Origin: Enterococcus mundtii | GTDB lineage: Bacteria > Bacillota > Bacilli > Lactobacillales > Enterococcaceae | Assembly: GCF_002813755.1 (NCBI RefSeq) | Contig: NZ_CP018061.1 | Location: 853,501 to 917,500 of the forward strand | Direction: 5' to 3' | Length of the DNA: 64,000 nt | Part shown: piece by piece, positions 52,282 to 64,000 of the stretch | Position numbering within the stretch: position 1 is the stretch's first letter | How the letters are laid out: each line of letters begins with the position of its first letter | Translations under genes and position numbers: made by a program | Notes under the pieces: model-generated | What the model was told of the DNA's origin: nothing | Seen by the model: only the letters and a program-made list of their open reading frames with translations | Databases searched by the model: none

Positions 52282-53172
52282 TTATTTTTGTGTTTTCATA
52301 AATTCATGGATGACTTCGATCACGTTTTCATGTAAAACCGTTGGTAACTGCTGTGCGCGAGTGGCTAATGAAATCAAAAACCGTGGTTGAGCAGTATCTG
52401 CTAAAGGAATAGCTACAAGATTGTCTTCAGGATGAATCGCGATCTCGGTGAGAAAGCCAATCCCGATATTTTCTCGGATCATGCTTTTCAAAATCGTTAA
52501 GTCATTACTCTGATAAACGATCTTAGGTACGATATGCGTTTGCTTAGAAAGCTTTGTAAACGCAGCAGGATGGACGTAGTGTTCATTTAATAAAACAAAC
52601 TGATCGTTGACTAGCTCCTTAAAAGAAACGCTTGTACGATCTGCTAGAGGGTGTGAAGGGGACACAACGATCATGAAGCATTTATCCAACAATGGCTCGA
52701 CTTCTAGCTTTTGATCGACGATCGGTTGTGTTGATCCAAGAATCGCAAGATCAATCCGCCCTTGATGAATCATGCCATATAGATCACGAGAACCACCGTC
52801 GATGATATCGATTTGACCCATTAATTGATGCTTGATAAAATAGCTCGATAATTTGGGAAAATATTCATTGCCAATGATAGGTGGCATGCCAAAGCGCAAT
52901 TTTTTCTTTTGTAGCTGAGCAATCTCTGCCTTAGCAAGTGTAATTTCTTGTAAGACGGATTGTGCATGGATCAACAATTGCTTACCAGCAGGAGTGATGA
53001 TCAATTCATGATGGGAACGATCTCTTGTAATCAGTGTGGCACCAATTTCTTTTTCCAAGCGTTGTAAGGCATAAGTGATCGTTGGTTGACTGACGTCAAA
53101 AAACTTAGCCACCTTAGTAAAGTTTTTTTGTTTGACGATTTGAACATAGTATTCAAGATCTCTCGTATTCAT
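52282..53172 (-). CDS. LysR-family transcriptional regulator
   Basis: 296-residue regulator. The N-terminal winged helix-turn-helix (residues 1-60) opens MNTRDLEYYVQIVKQKNFTK and has SQPTITYALQRLEKEIG. The C-terminal 200 residues are the periplasmic-binding-like sensing domain with GMPPIIG and the effector cleft. It is divergent from an AEC transporter gene, a layout often seen for malolactic MleR/MleP-type genes, but no malolactic enzyme gene is nearby, so the ligand is not assigned. Confidence 0.88.
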   Translation of the reverse strand: MNTRDLEYYVQIVKQKNFTKVAKFFDVSQPTITYALQRLEKEIGATLITRDRSHHELIITPAGKQLLIHAQSVLQEITLAKAEIAQLQKKKLRFGMPPIIGNEYFPKLSSYFIKHQLMGQIDIIDGGSRDLYGMIHQGRIDLAILGSTQPIVDQKLEVEPLLDKCFMIVVSPSHPLADRTSVSFKELVNDQFVLLNEHYVHPAAFTKLSKQTHIVPKIVYQSNDLTILKSMIRENIGIGFLTEIAIHPEDNLVAIPLADTAQPRFLISLATRAQQLPTVLHENVIEVIHEFMKTQK

Positions 53173-53406
53173 GAATCGATTCGCTCCCTTGACATATAAA
53201 TAATGTTTATTGTAATCGATAATTTTGACTATAACAAACCTAAAAGACTACACTTAAAAAAGAAATAAGTAATCTACAAGGCTAGTGGCACACAAATCGT
53301 CTTTTAGATTAAAACAAAAAATAGAAGAAGCAACATGATTGAGCAGTGTTAGCTCCTATCTACAAATAGATTGCTTCACTAAATGGGTACTGAGGAGATG
53401 GAAGAA

Positions 53407-54372
53407 ATGGTATTTTTTCAATCAATTGAAAGTGTGATCAGTATCATCTTGATGATTGGATTAGGCTATGTACTAAAAAGCTTGGGGTGGTTTGATGAAC
53501 AGTTTGGGGGAAGTATCTCTTCCTTGATCACTAAAGTAGCTTTACCCGCCTCGATTTTCGTTTCAGTTATGAAGAATTTAACTAAAAGCAGTTTGATCGA
53601 ATTATCTGGAAGTTTGATTTATCCGATCGCTGCAGTGATCATTTCCTACCTGATTGCTTATGTGCTAACAAAATTACTCAAGATACAACCAGGTAGACGG
53701 GGGATTTTTATGAATGCAGTGGTGAATGCCAATACGATATTTATTGGCTTGCCACTTAATATTGCCCTTTTTGGCGAAGCCTCTTTACCTTACTTTTTAA
53801 TTTATTATGTGACAAATACCGTATCGACCTGGGCATTTGGTGTGTTTTTGATCGCTAATGATGACCCGACAAAAGATCGAACAGAAAAGAAAACGAAGCT
53901 GAATTGGAAAAAGCTTTTACCAGCGCCTTTATTAGGTTTTATCCTTGCGCTTTTCTTCTTGGTGTTAGAGATCCCTGTACCTGATTTTGTCAATTCAACA
54001 CTAAATTATGTAGGCGGGATCGTGACGCCATTATCATTGATCTATATCGGAATTGTTTTATACGATGCAGGGTTGAAAAGTATTCGATTTGATCGGGATA
54101 CGATCGTGGCTTTGATCGGTCGATTTATCTTAGCACCAGCTATATTGATTGGACTGATGGTAATAGGTAAATATGCCTTTGGTGCAGAACTAGCCCCTCT
54201 ACTGAAACAAACGTTGATCGTACAGTCAGCTACACCTATGCTAGCTGTCTTGCCAATACTTGCAAATGAAGCCCACGGTGATGTGAAGTATGCAACGAAT
54301 CTTGTCACGACGAGTACCCTACTATTTGTGTTCGTTGTACCTATTTTAATGCAATTGATCCAATACATTTGA
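53407..54372 (+). CDS. Auxin efflux carrier (AEC) family transporter
   Basis: 321-residue permease with about ten membrane helices in two inverted halves. It opens MVFFQSIESVISIILMIGLGYVLK and has NANTIFIGLPLNIALFG in TM4, a family signature, and the linker between halves at about 155-175. Substrates in this family are organic acids such as malate. The ATG at 53407 has GAGGAG upstream at 9 bp. It is probably controlled by the divergent LysR regulator. Confidence 0.88.
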   Translation: MVFFQSIESVISIILMIGLGYVLKSLGWFDEQFGGSISSLITKVALPASIFVSVMKNLTKSSLIELSGSLIYPIAAVIISYLIAYVLTKLLKIQPGRRGIFMNAVVNANTIFIGLPLNIALFGEASLPYFLIYYVTNTVSTWAFGVFLIANDDPTKDRTEKKTKLNWKKLLPAPLLGFILALFFLVLEIPVPDFVNSTLNYVGGIVTPLSLIYIGIVLYDAGLKSIRFDRDTIVALIGRFILAPAILIGLMVIGKYAFGAELAPLLKQTLIVQSATPMLAVLPILANEAHGDVKYATNLVTTSTLLFVFVVPILMQLIQYI

Positions 54373-54408
54373 TATCTGATCAAACGGTGTTAGCTAGCGA
54401 CAAAGTAA

Positions 54409-54460
54409 ACGCAGAGCGAATAAATCTCACCTAGGTGAGAAAAACGCTCTGTGTTTTTTT
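54409..54460 (+). terminator. Terminator after the AEC transporter
   Basis: ACGCAGAGCG/CGCTCTGTGT outer stem with an inner TCTCACC/GGTGAGA palindrome, then seven T. Confidence 0.82.
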
Positions 54461-54489
54461 ATGAAGTGTAAGGTGTCAAGAAAATTTCA

Positions 54490-54518
54490 TTGACAACCGA
54501 CTTTTTGCCCTGTATAAT
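54490..54518 (+). promoter_or_regulatory. Consensus promoter of yceD-rpmF
   Basis: TTGACA (54490-54495), 17-bp spacer, TATAAT (54513-54518): exact consensus hexamers. Confidence 0.88.
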
Positions 54519-54547
54519 AGCTTTTGTTGCTTAGGAGTGATGAAACT

Positions 54548-55117
54548 ATGAAATGGTCTTTATTGGAATTGAGAAAATACCAAGAGACACCGTTAACTTT
54601 TCATGAGACCCTTGACGTAAAAAAGGCTCTTATGAAGCGAGACGATTCAATTTTAGATGTTGCGCCTGTGGAAGTCGAAGGTCTAGTCTCAGTAGATAAC
54701 AAAGGCTATCTCGTTCATTACACTGCGCAGACGACACTGACTGTTCCGTCCACTCGTTCATTGACACCAGTTGAATTACCAATCAAACTGTCTGTAGATG
54801 AATTGTTTATGACGATGGAACAATACCAACGTAGAGATGTTCAGTTACCTTCAGAAGAGATCCTCTTAATCGAAGGAACGCATCTAGATGTGACAGAGTC
54901 GATCGAAGACAACATTTTATTGGCGATTCCGATGCGTGTACTCACAGAAGAAGAAGAGCATTCCACTGAATTACCGAAAGGGAATGATTGGGAAGTGCTA
55001 TCCGAAGAAGAGTACGAAAAACGCAAAACGGAAGAAGCTGAGACAAAAGTAGATCCTCGTCTTGCAAAACTATCAGAATTTTTTGATTCAGCATCAGAAG
55101 AAGATGATAACGCGTAA
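54548..55117 (+). CDS. yceD: YceD family (DUF177) protein
   Basis: 189-residue cytoplasmic protein of the YceD/DUF177 family, linked to 23S rRNA and ribosome formation. It opens MKWSLLELRKYQETP. A typical central region with VEVEGLVSVDNKGYLVHYTA precedes an acidic, disordered C-terminus (EEADDN-rich). The ATG at 54548 has GGAGTG upstream. It is 57 bp before rpmF, the conserved pair, and transcribed from a consensus promoter. Confidence 0.92.
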   Translation: MKWSLLELRKYQETPLTFHETLDVKKALMKRDDSILDVAPVEVEGLVSVDNKGYLVHYTAQTTLTVPSTRSLTPVELPIKLSVDELFMTMEQYQRRDVQLPSEEILLIEGTHLDVTESIEDNILLAIPMRVLTEEEEHSTELPKGNDWEVLSEEEYEKRKTEEAETKVDPRLAKLSEFFDSASEEDDNA

Positions 55118-55174
55118 GATTGGAATATATTGTATCAAATCTTGATACGAGACTTTACAAGGAGGTGTAGCAAA

Positions 55175-55354
55175 ATGGCAGTACCAGCTAGAAGAACATC
55201 GAAAGCTAAAAAAGCAAAACGTCGTACTCATTACAAATTGACAATCAAAGGATTGAACGAATGTCCAAACTGTGGTGAAATGAAAAAAAGCCATCACGTA
55301 TGTGCAAGTTGTGGTTACTACGATGGTAAGGACGTAATGTCTAAAGAAGCTTAA
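55175..55354 (+). CDS. rpmF: 50S ribosomal protein L32
   Basis: 59-residue basic ribosomal protein beginning [19 protein letters not shown], with the zinc-ribbon Cys pairs CPNC and CASC. It is a component of the large subunit. ATG at 55175 with GGAGGTG 8 bp upstream; the same frame extends to 55130, but that is not the family start. Terminator follows. Confidence 0.96.
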   Translation: MAVPARRTSKAKKAKRRTHYKLTIKGLNECPNCGEMKKSHHVCASCGYYDGKDVMSKEA

Positions 55355-55377
55355 TACATTTTATTTAGAAAATGTAA

Positions 55378-55418
55378 AACCTCAAGGCTAACCATGGAGC
55401 CTTGAGGTTTATTTTTTT
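55378..55418 (+). terminator. Terminator after rpmF
   Basis: Perfect 12-bp stem AACCTCAAGGCT/AGCCTTGAGGTT with 8-nt loop, then TATTTTTTT. Confidence 0.92.
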
Positions 55419-55488
55419 GATTCTGAAATAACGATTGTATTCGGAATGATAAGAAGTAAGAAACATCATCGATTCGTACTTATTTGGT

Positions 55489-55516
55489 TTGCAAGTAAGC
55501 TATGTTAAGCTATAAT
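55489..55516 (+). promoter_or_regulatory. Promoter of gnd
   Basis: TTGCAA (55489-55494), 16-bp spacer, TATAAT (55511-55516). Confidence 0.65.
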
Positions 55517-55559
55517 GAGAGAGATTAGGGAGAACATCCCATATGTAGGAGGAGTTTAT

Positions 55560-56981
55560 ATGTCAAAACAACAAATCGGCGTTGTCGGAATGGCCGTCAT
55601 GGGTAAAAATCTAGCCCTTAACATTGAAAGCCGCGGCTACTCTGTTGCACTATTCAACCGTACAGGAGCAAAAACAACAGATGTGGTAGAAGAACATCCA
55701 GACAAAAACTTCAAAGCAACATACACGATCGAAGAATTTGTTGATTCAATCGAAAAACCACGTCGTATCCTTTTGATGGTCAAAGCAGGACCAGCAACAG
55801 ATGCAACGATCCAAGAATTATTACCACATTTAGACAAAGGTGATATTTTGATCGATGGCGGGAATACCTTCTTCCAAGATACGATCCGTCGAAATGAAGA
55901 ATTAGCCAACTCTGGTATCAATTTTATTGGGACTGGTGTTTCAGGTGGAGAAGAAGGTGCGTTGAAAGGACCTTCGATCATGCCTGGTGGACAAAAAGAA
56001 GCGTATGAATTAGTTGCACCGATCCTTGAACAAATTTCTGCAAAAGCAGAAGACGGCACGCCTTGTGTAACTTACATTGGTCCAAATGGTGCAGGCCATT
56101 ATGTCAAAATGGTCCATAATGGGATTGAGTATGGTGATATGCAACTGATTGCCGAATCTTACGACTTGATGAAAAATATTTTAGGTTTATCTGTCGATGA
56201 GATGGCTGATATCTTCAAAGAATGGAACGAAGGTGAATTAGATAGCTACTTGATCGAAATCACTGCGGACATTTTGACACGTAAAGACGATGAAGGCACA
56301 GGTCAACCGATCGTAGATGTGATCCTTGATGCTGCTGGAAATAAAGGAACAGGGAAATGGACAAGTCAAAGTGCTTTAGACCTTGGTGTACCACTTCCAT
56401 TGATCACAGAGTCTGTCTTTGCCCGTTATATCTCTGCATACAAAGATGAACGTGTACAAGCAAGCAAAATCTTGACACATACGAATGATTTTGAATTCAA
56501 CGGCGATAAAAAAGAATTTATCGAAAAAATTCGTGAAGCGTTATACTTCAGCAAAATTATGAGCTATGCACAAGGGTTTGCACAGCTACGTGTCGCATCG
56601 AAAGACTATGGCTGGGATTTACCATTCGGTGAAATTGCAAAAATCTGGCGCGCCGGCTGTATCATCCGTGCTCGTTTCTTACAAAAAATCACTGATGCCT
56701 ACGAAAACAATCCTGACATTGAAAATCTATTATTGGATGACTACTTTGTTGAGATCACTAAGAAATACCAACAAGCCGTACGAGAAGTTGTTGCGTTAGC
56801 TGTTCAAGCAGGCGTACCGGTACCAACATTCTCTTCAGCGATTGCTTACTTTGATTCATACAGAGCCGAACGTTTGCCTGCAAATATCATCCAAGCACAA
56901 CGTGATTATTTTGGCGCACACACGTATGAACGTGTTGACAAAGAAGGAATCTTCCATTACTCATGGTATAACGAAGATTAA
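55560..56981 (+). CDS. gnd: 6-phosphogluconate dehydrogenase (decarboxylating)
   Basis: 473-residue enzyme of the oxidative pentose phosphate pathway; it converts 6-phosphogluconate to ribulose-5-phosphate with NADPH. N-terminal nucleotide loop [15 protein letters not shown], then the conserved [10 protein letters not shown] and [21 protein letters not shown], and the C-terminal helical domain with tail. The ATG at 55560 has AGGAGG 6 bp upstream and gives the standard length. Single gene. Confidence 0.97.
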   Translation: MSKQQIGVVGMAVMGKNLALNIESRGYSVALFNRTGAKTTDVVEEHPDKNFKATYTIEEFVDSIEKPRRILLMVKAGPATDATIQELLPHLDKGDILIDGGNTFFQDTIRRNEELANSGINFIGTGVSGGEEGALKGPSIMPGGQKEAYELVAPILEQISAKAEDGTPCVTYIGPNGAGHYVKMVHNGIEYGDMQLIAESYDLMKNILGLSVDEMADIFKEWNEGELDSYLIEITADILTRKDDEGTGQPIVDVILDAAGNKGTGKWTSQSALDLGVPLPLITESVFARYISAYKDERVQASKILTHTNDFEFNGDKKEFIEKIREALYFSKIMSYAQGFAQLRVASKDYGWDLPFGEIAKIWRAGCIIRARFLQKITDAYENNPDIENLLLDDYFVEITKKYQQAVREVVALAVQAGVPVPTFSSAIAYFDSYRAERLPANIIQAQRDYFGAHTYERVDKEGIFHYSWYNED

Positions 56982-57027
56982 TCAACTTCTTTATTCTTCA
57001 ACATGCTAAACAAATAAGTAATAAATG

Positions 57028-57072
57028 AAAGAGCTGAGGTCAATTTATAGAGGGCGACTTCAGCTCTTTTTT
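57028..57072 (+). terminator. Terminator after gnd
   Basis: AAAGAGCTGAGGTC/GACTTCAGCTCTTT (one G-T pair) with 14-nt loop, then TTT. Confidence 0.85.
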
Positions 57073-57168
57073 AAAATAGTATTCCATGATAAAATGATTA
57101 TAGATTTTAAATTAACTATTGGTATAATAATGGAGTTTAGAAGCCTAGGAGAGAAAGGACAAAATTGA

Positions 57169-57855
57169 ATGAGTAATATTCTAATCATTGAAGATGAGAA
57201 AAACTTAGCCCGATTTGTCGAGTTAGAATTAAAACATGAAGGGTATAATGCTGAAGTACATTACAATGGACGAACAGGTCTGGATGCTGCTTTGAATAAT
57301 GAGTGGGATGCAATTTTATTAGACTTGATGTTACCTGAATTGAACGGACTTGAAGTTTGTCGTCGCGTACGCCAAGCAAAAAATACACCAATCATCATGA
57401 TGACTGCGAGAGATTCTGTCATTGATAGAGTTTCTGGTTTAGATCATGGTGCAGATGATTACATCGTCAAACCATTTGCAATCGAAGAATTGTTAGCGCG
57501 TCTACGTGCTTTATTGCGCCGCATCGACATCGAAGGAGATAAAAATGTGGCAAAACAAACGACGATCACTTATCGCGACTTAACGATCGAAAAAGAAAAT
57601 AGAGTCGTACGTCGTGGCAATGAAGTCATTGAATTAACGAAGCGTGAATATGAACTATTACTTACTTTGATGGAAAATGTCAACGTGGTACTTGCACGGG
57701 ATGTTTTATTAAACAAAGTATGGGGCTACGAAACCGAAGTGGAAACAAACGTAGTGGATGTGTATATTCGTTATCTCCGTAATAAAATCGATGTTCCTGG
57801 TGAAGAAAGCTATATTCAAACAGTACGTGGAACTGGTTACGTGATGCGCTCGTGA
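57169..57855 (+). CDS. OmpR-family response regulator (LisR/ArlR/CsrR-like)
   Basis: 228-residue two-component regulator. The receiver domain has the acidic pair in IIEDEKN, the phosphorylation Asp52 in [11 protein letters not shown], Thr in MMTARD and Lys in IVKPFA. The winged-helix output domain occupies residues 130-226, with [14 protein letters not shown] and [23 protein letters not shown]. It overlaps the kinase gene by 4 bp. Enterococcal relatives (EtaR, homologous to LisR) act in stress resistance; orthology is probable but not proven here. Confidence 0.92.
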   Translation: MSNILIIEDEKNLARFVELELKHEGYNAEVHYNGRTGLDAALNNEWDAILLDLMLPELNGLEVCRRVRQAKNTPIIMMTARDSVIDRVSGLDHGADDYIVKPFAIEELLARLRALLRRIDIEGDKNVAKQTTITYRDLTIEKENRVVRRGNEVIELTKREYELLLTLMENVNVVLARDVLLNKVWGYETEVETNVVDVYIRYLRNKIDVPGEESYIQTVRGTGYVMRS

Positions 57856-59354
57856 GCAATTACAATCAAACCGAAAAAAGAGAACTTAAAGGTCCATCCT
57901 TGACGATCAAGTGGGCCTTTGCAAGTTCTTTCTTCATATTTGTCGTCTTTACGATTTTTGCAGTGATCACCTATAAATCATCGATCAATCTAATCGTAGC
58001 TAAGGAAAGAGCAAATGTCGAACATACCATTTCTGAAGCGGCTTCTCGTTTATCAAATTCAGATGAGGAGTTGACATTGATCAATGCCTATCGAAACTTA
58101 ACGAACGCTGACCAAACCGGCGGCACTGGAGATGATACCGCGGTCATTGAAGGGAACTTGATGAAAATCGACTCCTTTATTTCTGAGCTTGGTCAAGCAT
58201 CGATGGATCTGTATGTTTATGATCTGGATGAAAAATTGATTTTTAAAACACACGAAAAAAGTCGTTCATTGATTCAAACGACCAGGAAGATCCCAACGAT
58301 CGTTACTCTAGACGGGAAAACTGGCTTTTTATCGATCCAACCTATTTATTCTAAACAAACAAGAGAAAAAATCGGCTATACTCAAACATTTTATGAACTT
58401 TCATCTTTCTATGATATAAGAAATAATCTTTTATTGACTTTGATCGTGCTAGAAATCGTCTCCTTGATACTAAGTAGTATCTTAGGTTTCTTCCTATCTT
58501 CCTACTTCTTAAAACCGTTAAAAGTATTACGAGATACGATGGATACGATCCGTAAAGATCCACAATCAGATATTCATATGCCAGAGATTGATACAGATGA
58601 TGAGTTAGCAGACCTTGCTGAGATCTTCAATGAAATGCTAGATCGTATGCGTCTGTATATCGAACAACAAGAACAATTTGTGGAAGATGTATCACATGAA
58701 TTAAGAACACCTGTAGCAATTATTGAAGGGCATCTTAGCTTATTAAATCGTTGGGGGAAAGATGATCCCGAAATTTTAGAAGAATCCCTAACTGCAAGTA
58801 TGCAAGAAATCAGTCGGATGAAAAGCTTAGTACAAGAAATGTTAGATCTATCACGTGCAGAGCAAGTAGATGTTTATTATGCCAACGAAACGACGAATGC
58901 AAAAGAAGTGACTTACCAAGTATTCAATAATTTTAAATTACTTTATCCTGATTATGTTATTACACTGGATGATGACTTAGCTAAAGAAGTAACACTACAA
59001 ATTTTTAGAAATCATTTTGAACAATTGATTATCATCATTTTAGATAATGCAGTAAAGTATTCAACGACAAGAAAAGAAGTCCATATCTCGATTTCATCCA
59101 CGCTTAGTGAATTTGAGATCGCGATCCAAGATTTTGGTGAGGGAATACCTGAAGAGGACTTGAAGAAAATATTTAATCGTTTTTATCGTGTAGATAAAGC
59201 AAGAGCACGAACAAAAGGTGGAAATGGCTTAGGATTGTCGATTGCCAAACAACTTGTAGAAAGCTATAAAGGCAGAATATTAGCAGAGAGCGTAGTGGGG
59301 CAAGGGACGATTTTTAGAATTTTTGTACCAATTGTACGAACAGAAGACAAGTAA
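57852..59354 (+). CDS. Sensor histidine kinase (LisK/CsrS-like)
   Basis: 500-residue partner of the response regulator. TM1 is at about 22-45, then an extracytoplasmic domain of about 145 residues, TM2 at about 194-216 and a HAMP domain. The H box [16 protein letters not shown] carries the phosphorylated His. N box is ILDNAVKYS, then [11 protein letters not shown] and [15 protein letters not shown] start overlaps the regulator stop. The stop at 59352-59354 is inside the target duplication of the IS that follows, so the gene is intact but its downstream region is split. Confidence 0.93.
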   Translation: MSNYNQTEKRELKGPSLTIKWAFASSFFIFVVFTIFAVITYKSSINLIVAKERANVEHTISEAASRLSNSDEELTLINAYRNLTNADQTGGTGDDTAVIEGNLMKIDSFISELGQASMDLYVYDLDEKLIFKTHEKSRSLIQTTRKIPTIVTLDGKTGFLSIQPIYSKQTREKIGYTQTFYELSSFYDIRNNLLLTLIVLEIVSLILSSILGFFLSSYFLKPLKVLRDTMDTIRKDPQSDIHMPEIDTDDELADLAEIFNEMLDRMRLYIEQQEQFVEDVSHELRTPVAIIEGHLSLLNRWGKDDPEILEESLTASMQEISRMKSLVQEMLDLSRAEQVDVYYANETTNAKEVTYQVFNNFKLLYPDYVITLDDDLAKEVTLQIFRNHFEQLIIIILDNAVKYSTTRKEVHISISSTLSEFEIAIQDFGEGIPEEDLKKIFNRFYRVDKARARTKGGNGLGLSIAKQLVESYKGRILAESVVGQGTIFRIFVPIVRTEDK

Positions 59355-59357
59355 AGT
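59350..59357. repeat. Target-site duplication, left copy
   Basis: AGTAAAGT at 59350-59357 repeats exactly at 60872-60879, an 8-bp duplication, the usual size for ISL3-family elements. It contains the stop codon TAA of the kinase gene. Confidence 0.92.
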
Positions 59358-60871
59358 GGCTCTTTGTCAATAAGGACTGATGAGTTGCGAAAAATTAAAT
59401 CTGGGTCAGAATGAACCTCATTCTGGCTCAGATTTTTTGTTATCTAACTTTGATTAATTGATTGGTCAAAAAGATTCTAATTTTCATGTTCTCAAATGAT
59501 TTAACTCCGTAGGATACTCGTTTCATTGTTTTTATGTGGGTATTCTTTGCTTCTATTTTTCCATTGGAGTATGGATAAATCATCGCATTGGCGATGCCAT
59601 CTTGGTAGGTCAGAAGGTTTTGAAGTTTCTCACGAAAGCCGTCATCTAACGTTTCGGGAAGTTCTGCCAATAAGGAGAAAAACAAGTCAGGGTCTTTGTC
59701 TCGAAAAGCTTCAACTAACTCATGGAAAAAGGGATACGCCTCCTTTAGGGACGTAGAAAAGCTAAGCAATCGATCAATCATCATTGCTTCAGTAAGAAAT
59801 GGGTATTTAGGTGCTCGGAAACTTTTCCATGTTTTATATTCATAGTGGTTAATGTTTGCACGATTTTTTAGCAGAAAGCGCCAGTTCTTTTTCAGTTTTT
59901 CTGCATGGCTTTTCTGTCCTGCTTTACGCAGTTCATTCATTTCACGGATACGCAACTCATTGAAAGCTTGATTCATGTGTTTGACAATATGAAACCGATC
60001 AATCACTACTTTCGCATTTGGCAGAACGCGTTTGGTGAGCTGGAAGTAGGCGGCGTTCATGTCTGTGACTAAGAATTTTACTTCTTCTGGATTGGTGCAG
60101 CCCAAGAAATAGTTTGTTAATCGAGGTAATTTACGCGTAGGTAAGATATCAATTAAATTACCTGTTTCTCCATCTGCGCAAATAAAGCTCATTTTATCTT
60201 CTATGGAAGTGTGCGAACGAAATTCATCAACCATCAATACTTTGGGGAGAATCCTCTTAGTGGGCTTTGGTAAATAGCTTTTAAACTCTTTCAATGTACG
60301 AATAACGGTAGTCAAAGATACCTGACAGCTTTTCGCAATAAAAGATAAAGAGACTTTTTCAGTCAGTAAAGAAGCAATTTTATATCTGACATGTTCCGCA
60401 ATTGAATATCTTGGGCGGACAAAATAGCTTTGAGCAGTCCAATGGGTTCGACAGTTTTTACAGGTATAGCGTTGCTTTTTTAAGCGCATAACCATTGGCA
60501 TATGATTGTATTGTTCAAAGCGGACAATGATTTCCTTCTTCCCATTTTTCACCACAATTGCTTTCCCGTTTCCATCTACCACAGTAGAACCACAACTTCT
60601 ACAGGTACGAGGATCAGGTGAGAGAATGGCATTAATGACCAATGTCTTTTCCTGATGAAAGATCTCGTAAGAGATCTCAGTAATCATCAAATCTTTATCT
60701 ATTAATCTCAGCATTTTTTTGATAGAATCATTCATATAGCATATCGTCCTCTCAGTTGTTTATTTTGTGGTGATTTAATCATACTAGAGAACGATATGTT
60801 TTTTAATACCTAAAATGAAAATGGGACTGAAGAATCAATTTTGATTCATCAGTCCCATAAATTATAGAGCC
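59358..60871 (-). mobile_element. ISL3-family insertion sequence, complete (about 1514 bp)
   Basis: Imperfect terminal inverted repeats of about 26 bp: the left end reads GGCTCTTTGTCAATAAGG and the right end GGCTCTATAATTTATGGG when reversed, both followed by ACTGATGA. The 8-bp target duplication AGTAAAGT flanks it. One intact transposase gene is present on the - strand. Just inside the left end there is a hairpin (CTGAGCCAGAATGAGG-like) that may block read-in transcription. Confidence 0.93.
59440..60735 (-). CDS. ISL3-family transposase
   Basis: 431-residue transposase. N-terminal zinc finger with CRSCGS and CKNCRTHW. A helix-turn-helix (SLSFIAKSCQVSLTTVIRTLKEF) lies around residues 135-155. 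The DDE catalytic domain has VLMVDEFRSH (first Asp), VVIDRFHIVKHMNQAF with the second Asp, and YSNGKIEAKNTHIKTMKR holding the Glu. All three parts are intact, so the element may be active. Transcribed against the kinase operon. Confidence 0.93.
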   Translation of the reverse strand: MNDSIKKMLRLIDKDLMITEISYEIFHQEKTLVINAILSPDPRTCRSCGSTVVDGNGKAIVVKNGKKEIIVRFEQYNHMPMVMRLKKQRYTCKNCRTHWTAQSYFVRPRYSIAEHVRYKIASLLTEKVSLSFIAKSCQVSLTTVIRTLKEFKSYLPKPTKRILPKVLMVDEFRSHTSIEDKMSFICADGETGNLIDILPTRKLPRLTNYFLGCTNPEEVKFLVTDMNAAYFQLTKRVLPNAKVVIDRFHIVKHMNQAFNELRIREMNELRKAGQKSHAEKLKKNWRFLLKNRANINHYEYKTWKSFRAPKYPFLTEAMMIDRLLSFSTSLKEAYPFFHELVEAFRDKDPDLFFSLLAELPETLDDGFREKLQNLLTYQDGIANAMIYPYSNGKIEAKNTHIKTMKRVSYGVKSFENMKIRIFLTNQLIKVR

Positions 60872-60903
60872 AGTAAAGTGATGACTTTGCTTGTTTTTTT
60901 TAT
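60872..60903 (+). terminator. Terminator of the kinase operon, displaced by the IS
   Basis: AGTAAAGT (target duplication, right copy) GATG ACTTTGCT then TTGTTTTTTTT. The IS inserted in the left arm of this terminator, and the duplication rebuilt the stem at the far side. Confidence 0.75.
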
Positions 60904-61185
60904 GTATTTATCGATAAGCTTCACTAGGTCATTGATTTCTAAGAAGTTCTTACGTAGCCCTTCCCCTAAAAAGAGACGAACTATAATTGTAAAATACTAG
61001 AATAATACAATTAAATAACATCAAAAAACTGTTGATTTTTAAACATCTTATACGAATATTCGGCTTTGAAAATAATCGTTGAAAAAAGCATTTTTTCTAT
61101 TGCAATTTTTTTAAGTCCTTGATATATTATTATTTGTTCTGACAAAGCAGTAAGAAACGTCATGATAAATTTTTGAATTTAAATG
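60904..61185. other. AT-rich region upstream of the rRNA operon
   Basis: About 280 bp, very AT-rich. No gene is seen. It may contribute UP-element-like A/T tracts for the first rRNA promoter. Confidence 0.5.
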
Positions 61186-61214
61186 TTGACGAGGTTTTAA
61201 TGCTATGTTATAAT
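61186..61214 (+). promoter_or_regulatory. rRNA operon promoter P1
   Basis: TTGACG (61186-61191), 17-bp spacer, TATAAT (61209-61214). Confidence 0.88.
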
Positions 61215-61271
61215 AACGAAGTCGTTAAAAAACAAGGTGGTAAAAACCTTAATATACCAACAAAAAAGTTG

Positions 61272-61300
61272 TTGACAAATAACAAGCAAGATGGTATATT
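61272..61300 (+). promoter_or_regulatory. rRNA operon promoter P2
   Basis: TTGACA (61272-61277), 17-bp spacer, TATATT (61295-61300). Confidence 0.88.
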
Positions 61301-61358
61301 AATGAAGTCGCTAAGAAATAACGACAAACAACTTTCTAAGTTAAGAAAGAAAAACTTG

Positions 61359-61387
61359 TTGACAACTTATTAAAGAAATGTTAAGAT
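61359..61387 (+). promoter_or_regulatory. rRNA operon promoter P3
   Basis: TTGACA (61359-61364), 17-bp spacer, TAAGAT (61382-61387). Confidence 0.82.
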
Positions 61388-61555
61388 ATAAAAGTTGTTA
61401 AATAAGAAAGAATAGACCTTTGAAAACTGAACAAAGTAAGACAAACCAAATGTGTAGGGCGTCTTGATTCAATTCAAGACAACAAACATTTTTAACAAGC
61501 AAGCAATATGCTAGCAAACAATTGAGCTTAACAATCGAAAGATTGTTCTAACTTT

Positions 61556-64000
<2,445 letters not shown>

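Noticed and set aside
61173..61373. 66-codon ORF upstream of 16S
   Set aside because: It overlaps the tandem rRNA promoters and has no SD.

Overview
The window is low-GC Gram-positive DNA from an Enterococcus, most likely the E. faecium group (faecium/hirae/durans/mundtii-like). The 16S rRNA gene at the right end, the enterococcal housekeeping genes, a threonyl T-box and the phage architecture all point that way; the exact species is not settled by reading alone.

Left part, 1 to about 28 kb: the right half of a siphovirus-type prophage, cut by the window edge. From left to right it has portal (partial), minor capsid, scaffold, major capsid, head-completion genes, tail tube, tail chaperones, a 1679-residue tape measure, Dit, Tal, two baseplate/receptor genes, XkdX, a small membrane protein, an A118-like holin and an amidase endolysin. 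The major capsid and the tail tube gene carry the same arrangement: a putative -1 ribosomal frameshift site with a downstream stem-loop, leading to a short HeH/LEM-like tail, then a hairpin terminator whose loop contains the tail's stop codon.

After the endolysin (19.9 to 28.1 kb) comes a low-GC accessory region. It holds a HipA-like kinase paired with a DUF3037 protein, an unknown two-helix membrane protein, a 48-residue basic protein, two paralogous small membrane proteins flanking a lipoprotein and a D-serine dehydratase, an unknown 101-residue protein and a SHOCT-domain protein. The units are separated by degenerate copies of the same intergenic blocks and terminators, which looks like stepwise addition of cassettes. 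The prophage boundary is not proven; a GGGGCA-type repeat near 28.09 kb is a candidate.

Right part, 28.2 to 64 kb: conserved chromosome. Genes include helD, a P1B metal ATPase, a tautomerase, thrS with its T-box, an AraC/VOC pair, an RpiR regulator, a class B PBP, a Cof-type phosphatase, an NCS2 purine permease, a PmrA-like MFS pump, dnaE, pfkA-pyk, a LysR/AEC pair, yceD-rpmF, gnd and an OmpR-type two-component system. A 160-bp palindromic repeat occurs three times (28.3, 29.4 and 41.4 kb). An intact ISL3-family element with an 8-bp target duplication sits in the terminator of the two-component operon. The window ends in an rRNA operon with three tandem consensus promoters, a complete 16S gene, a spacer without tRNA, and the start of 23S.
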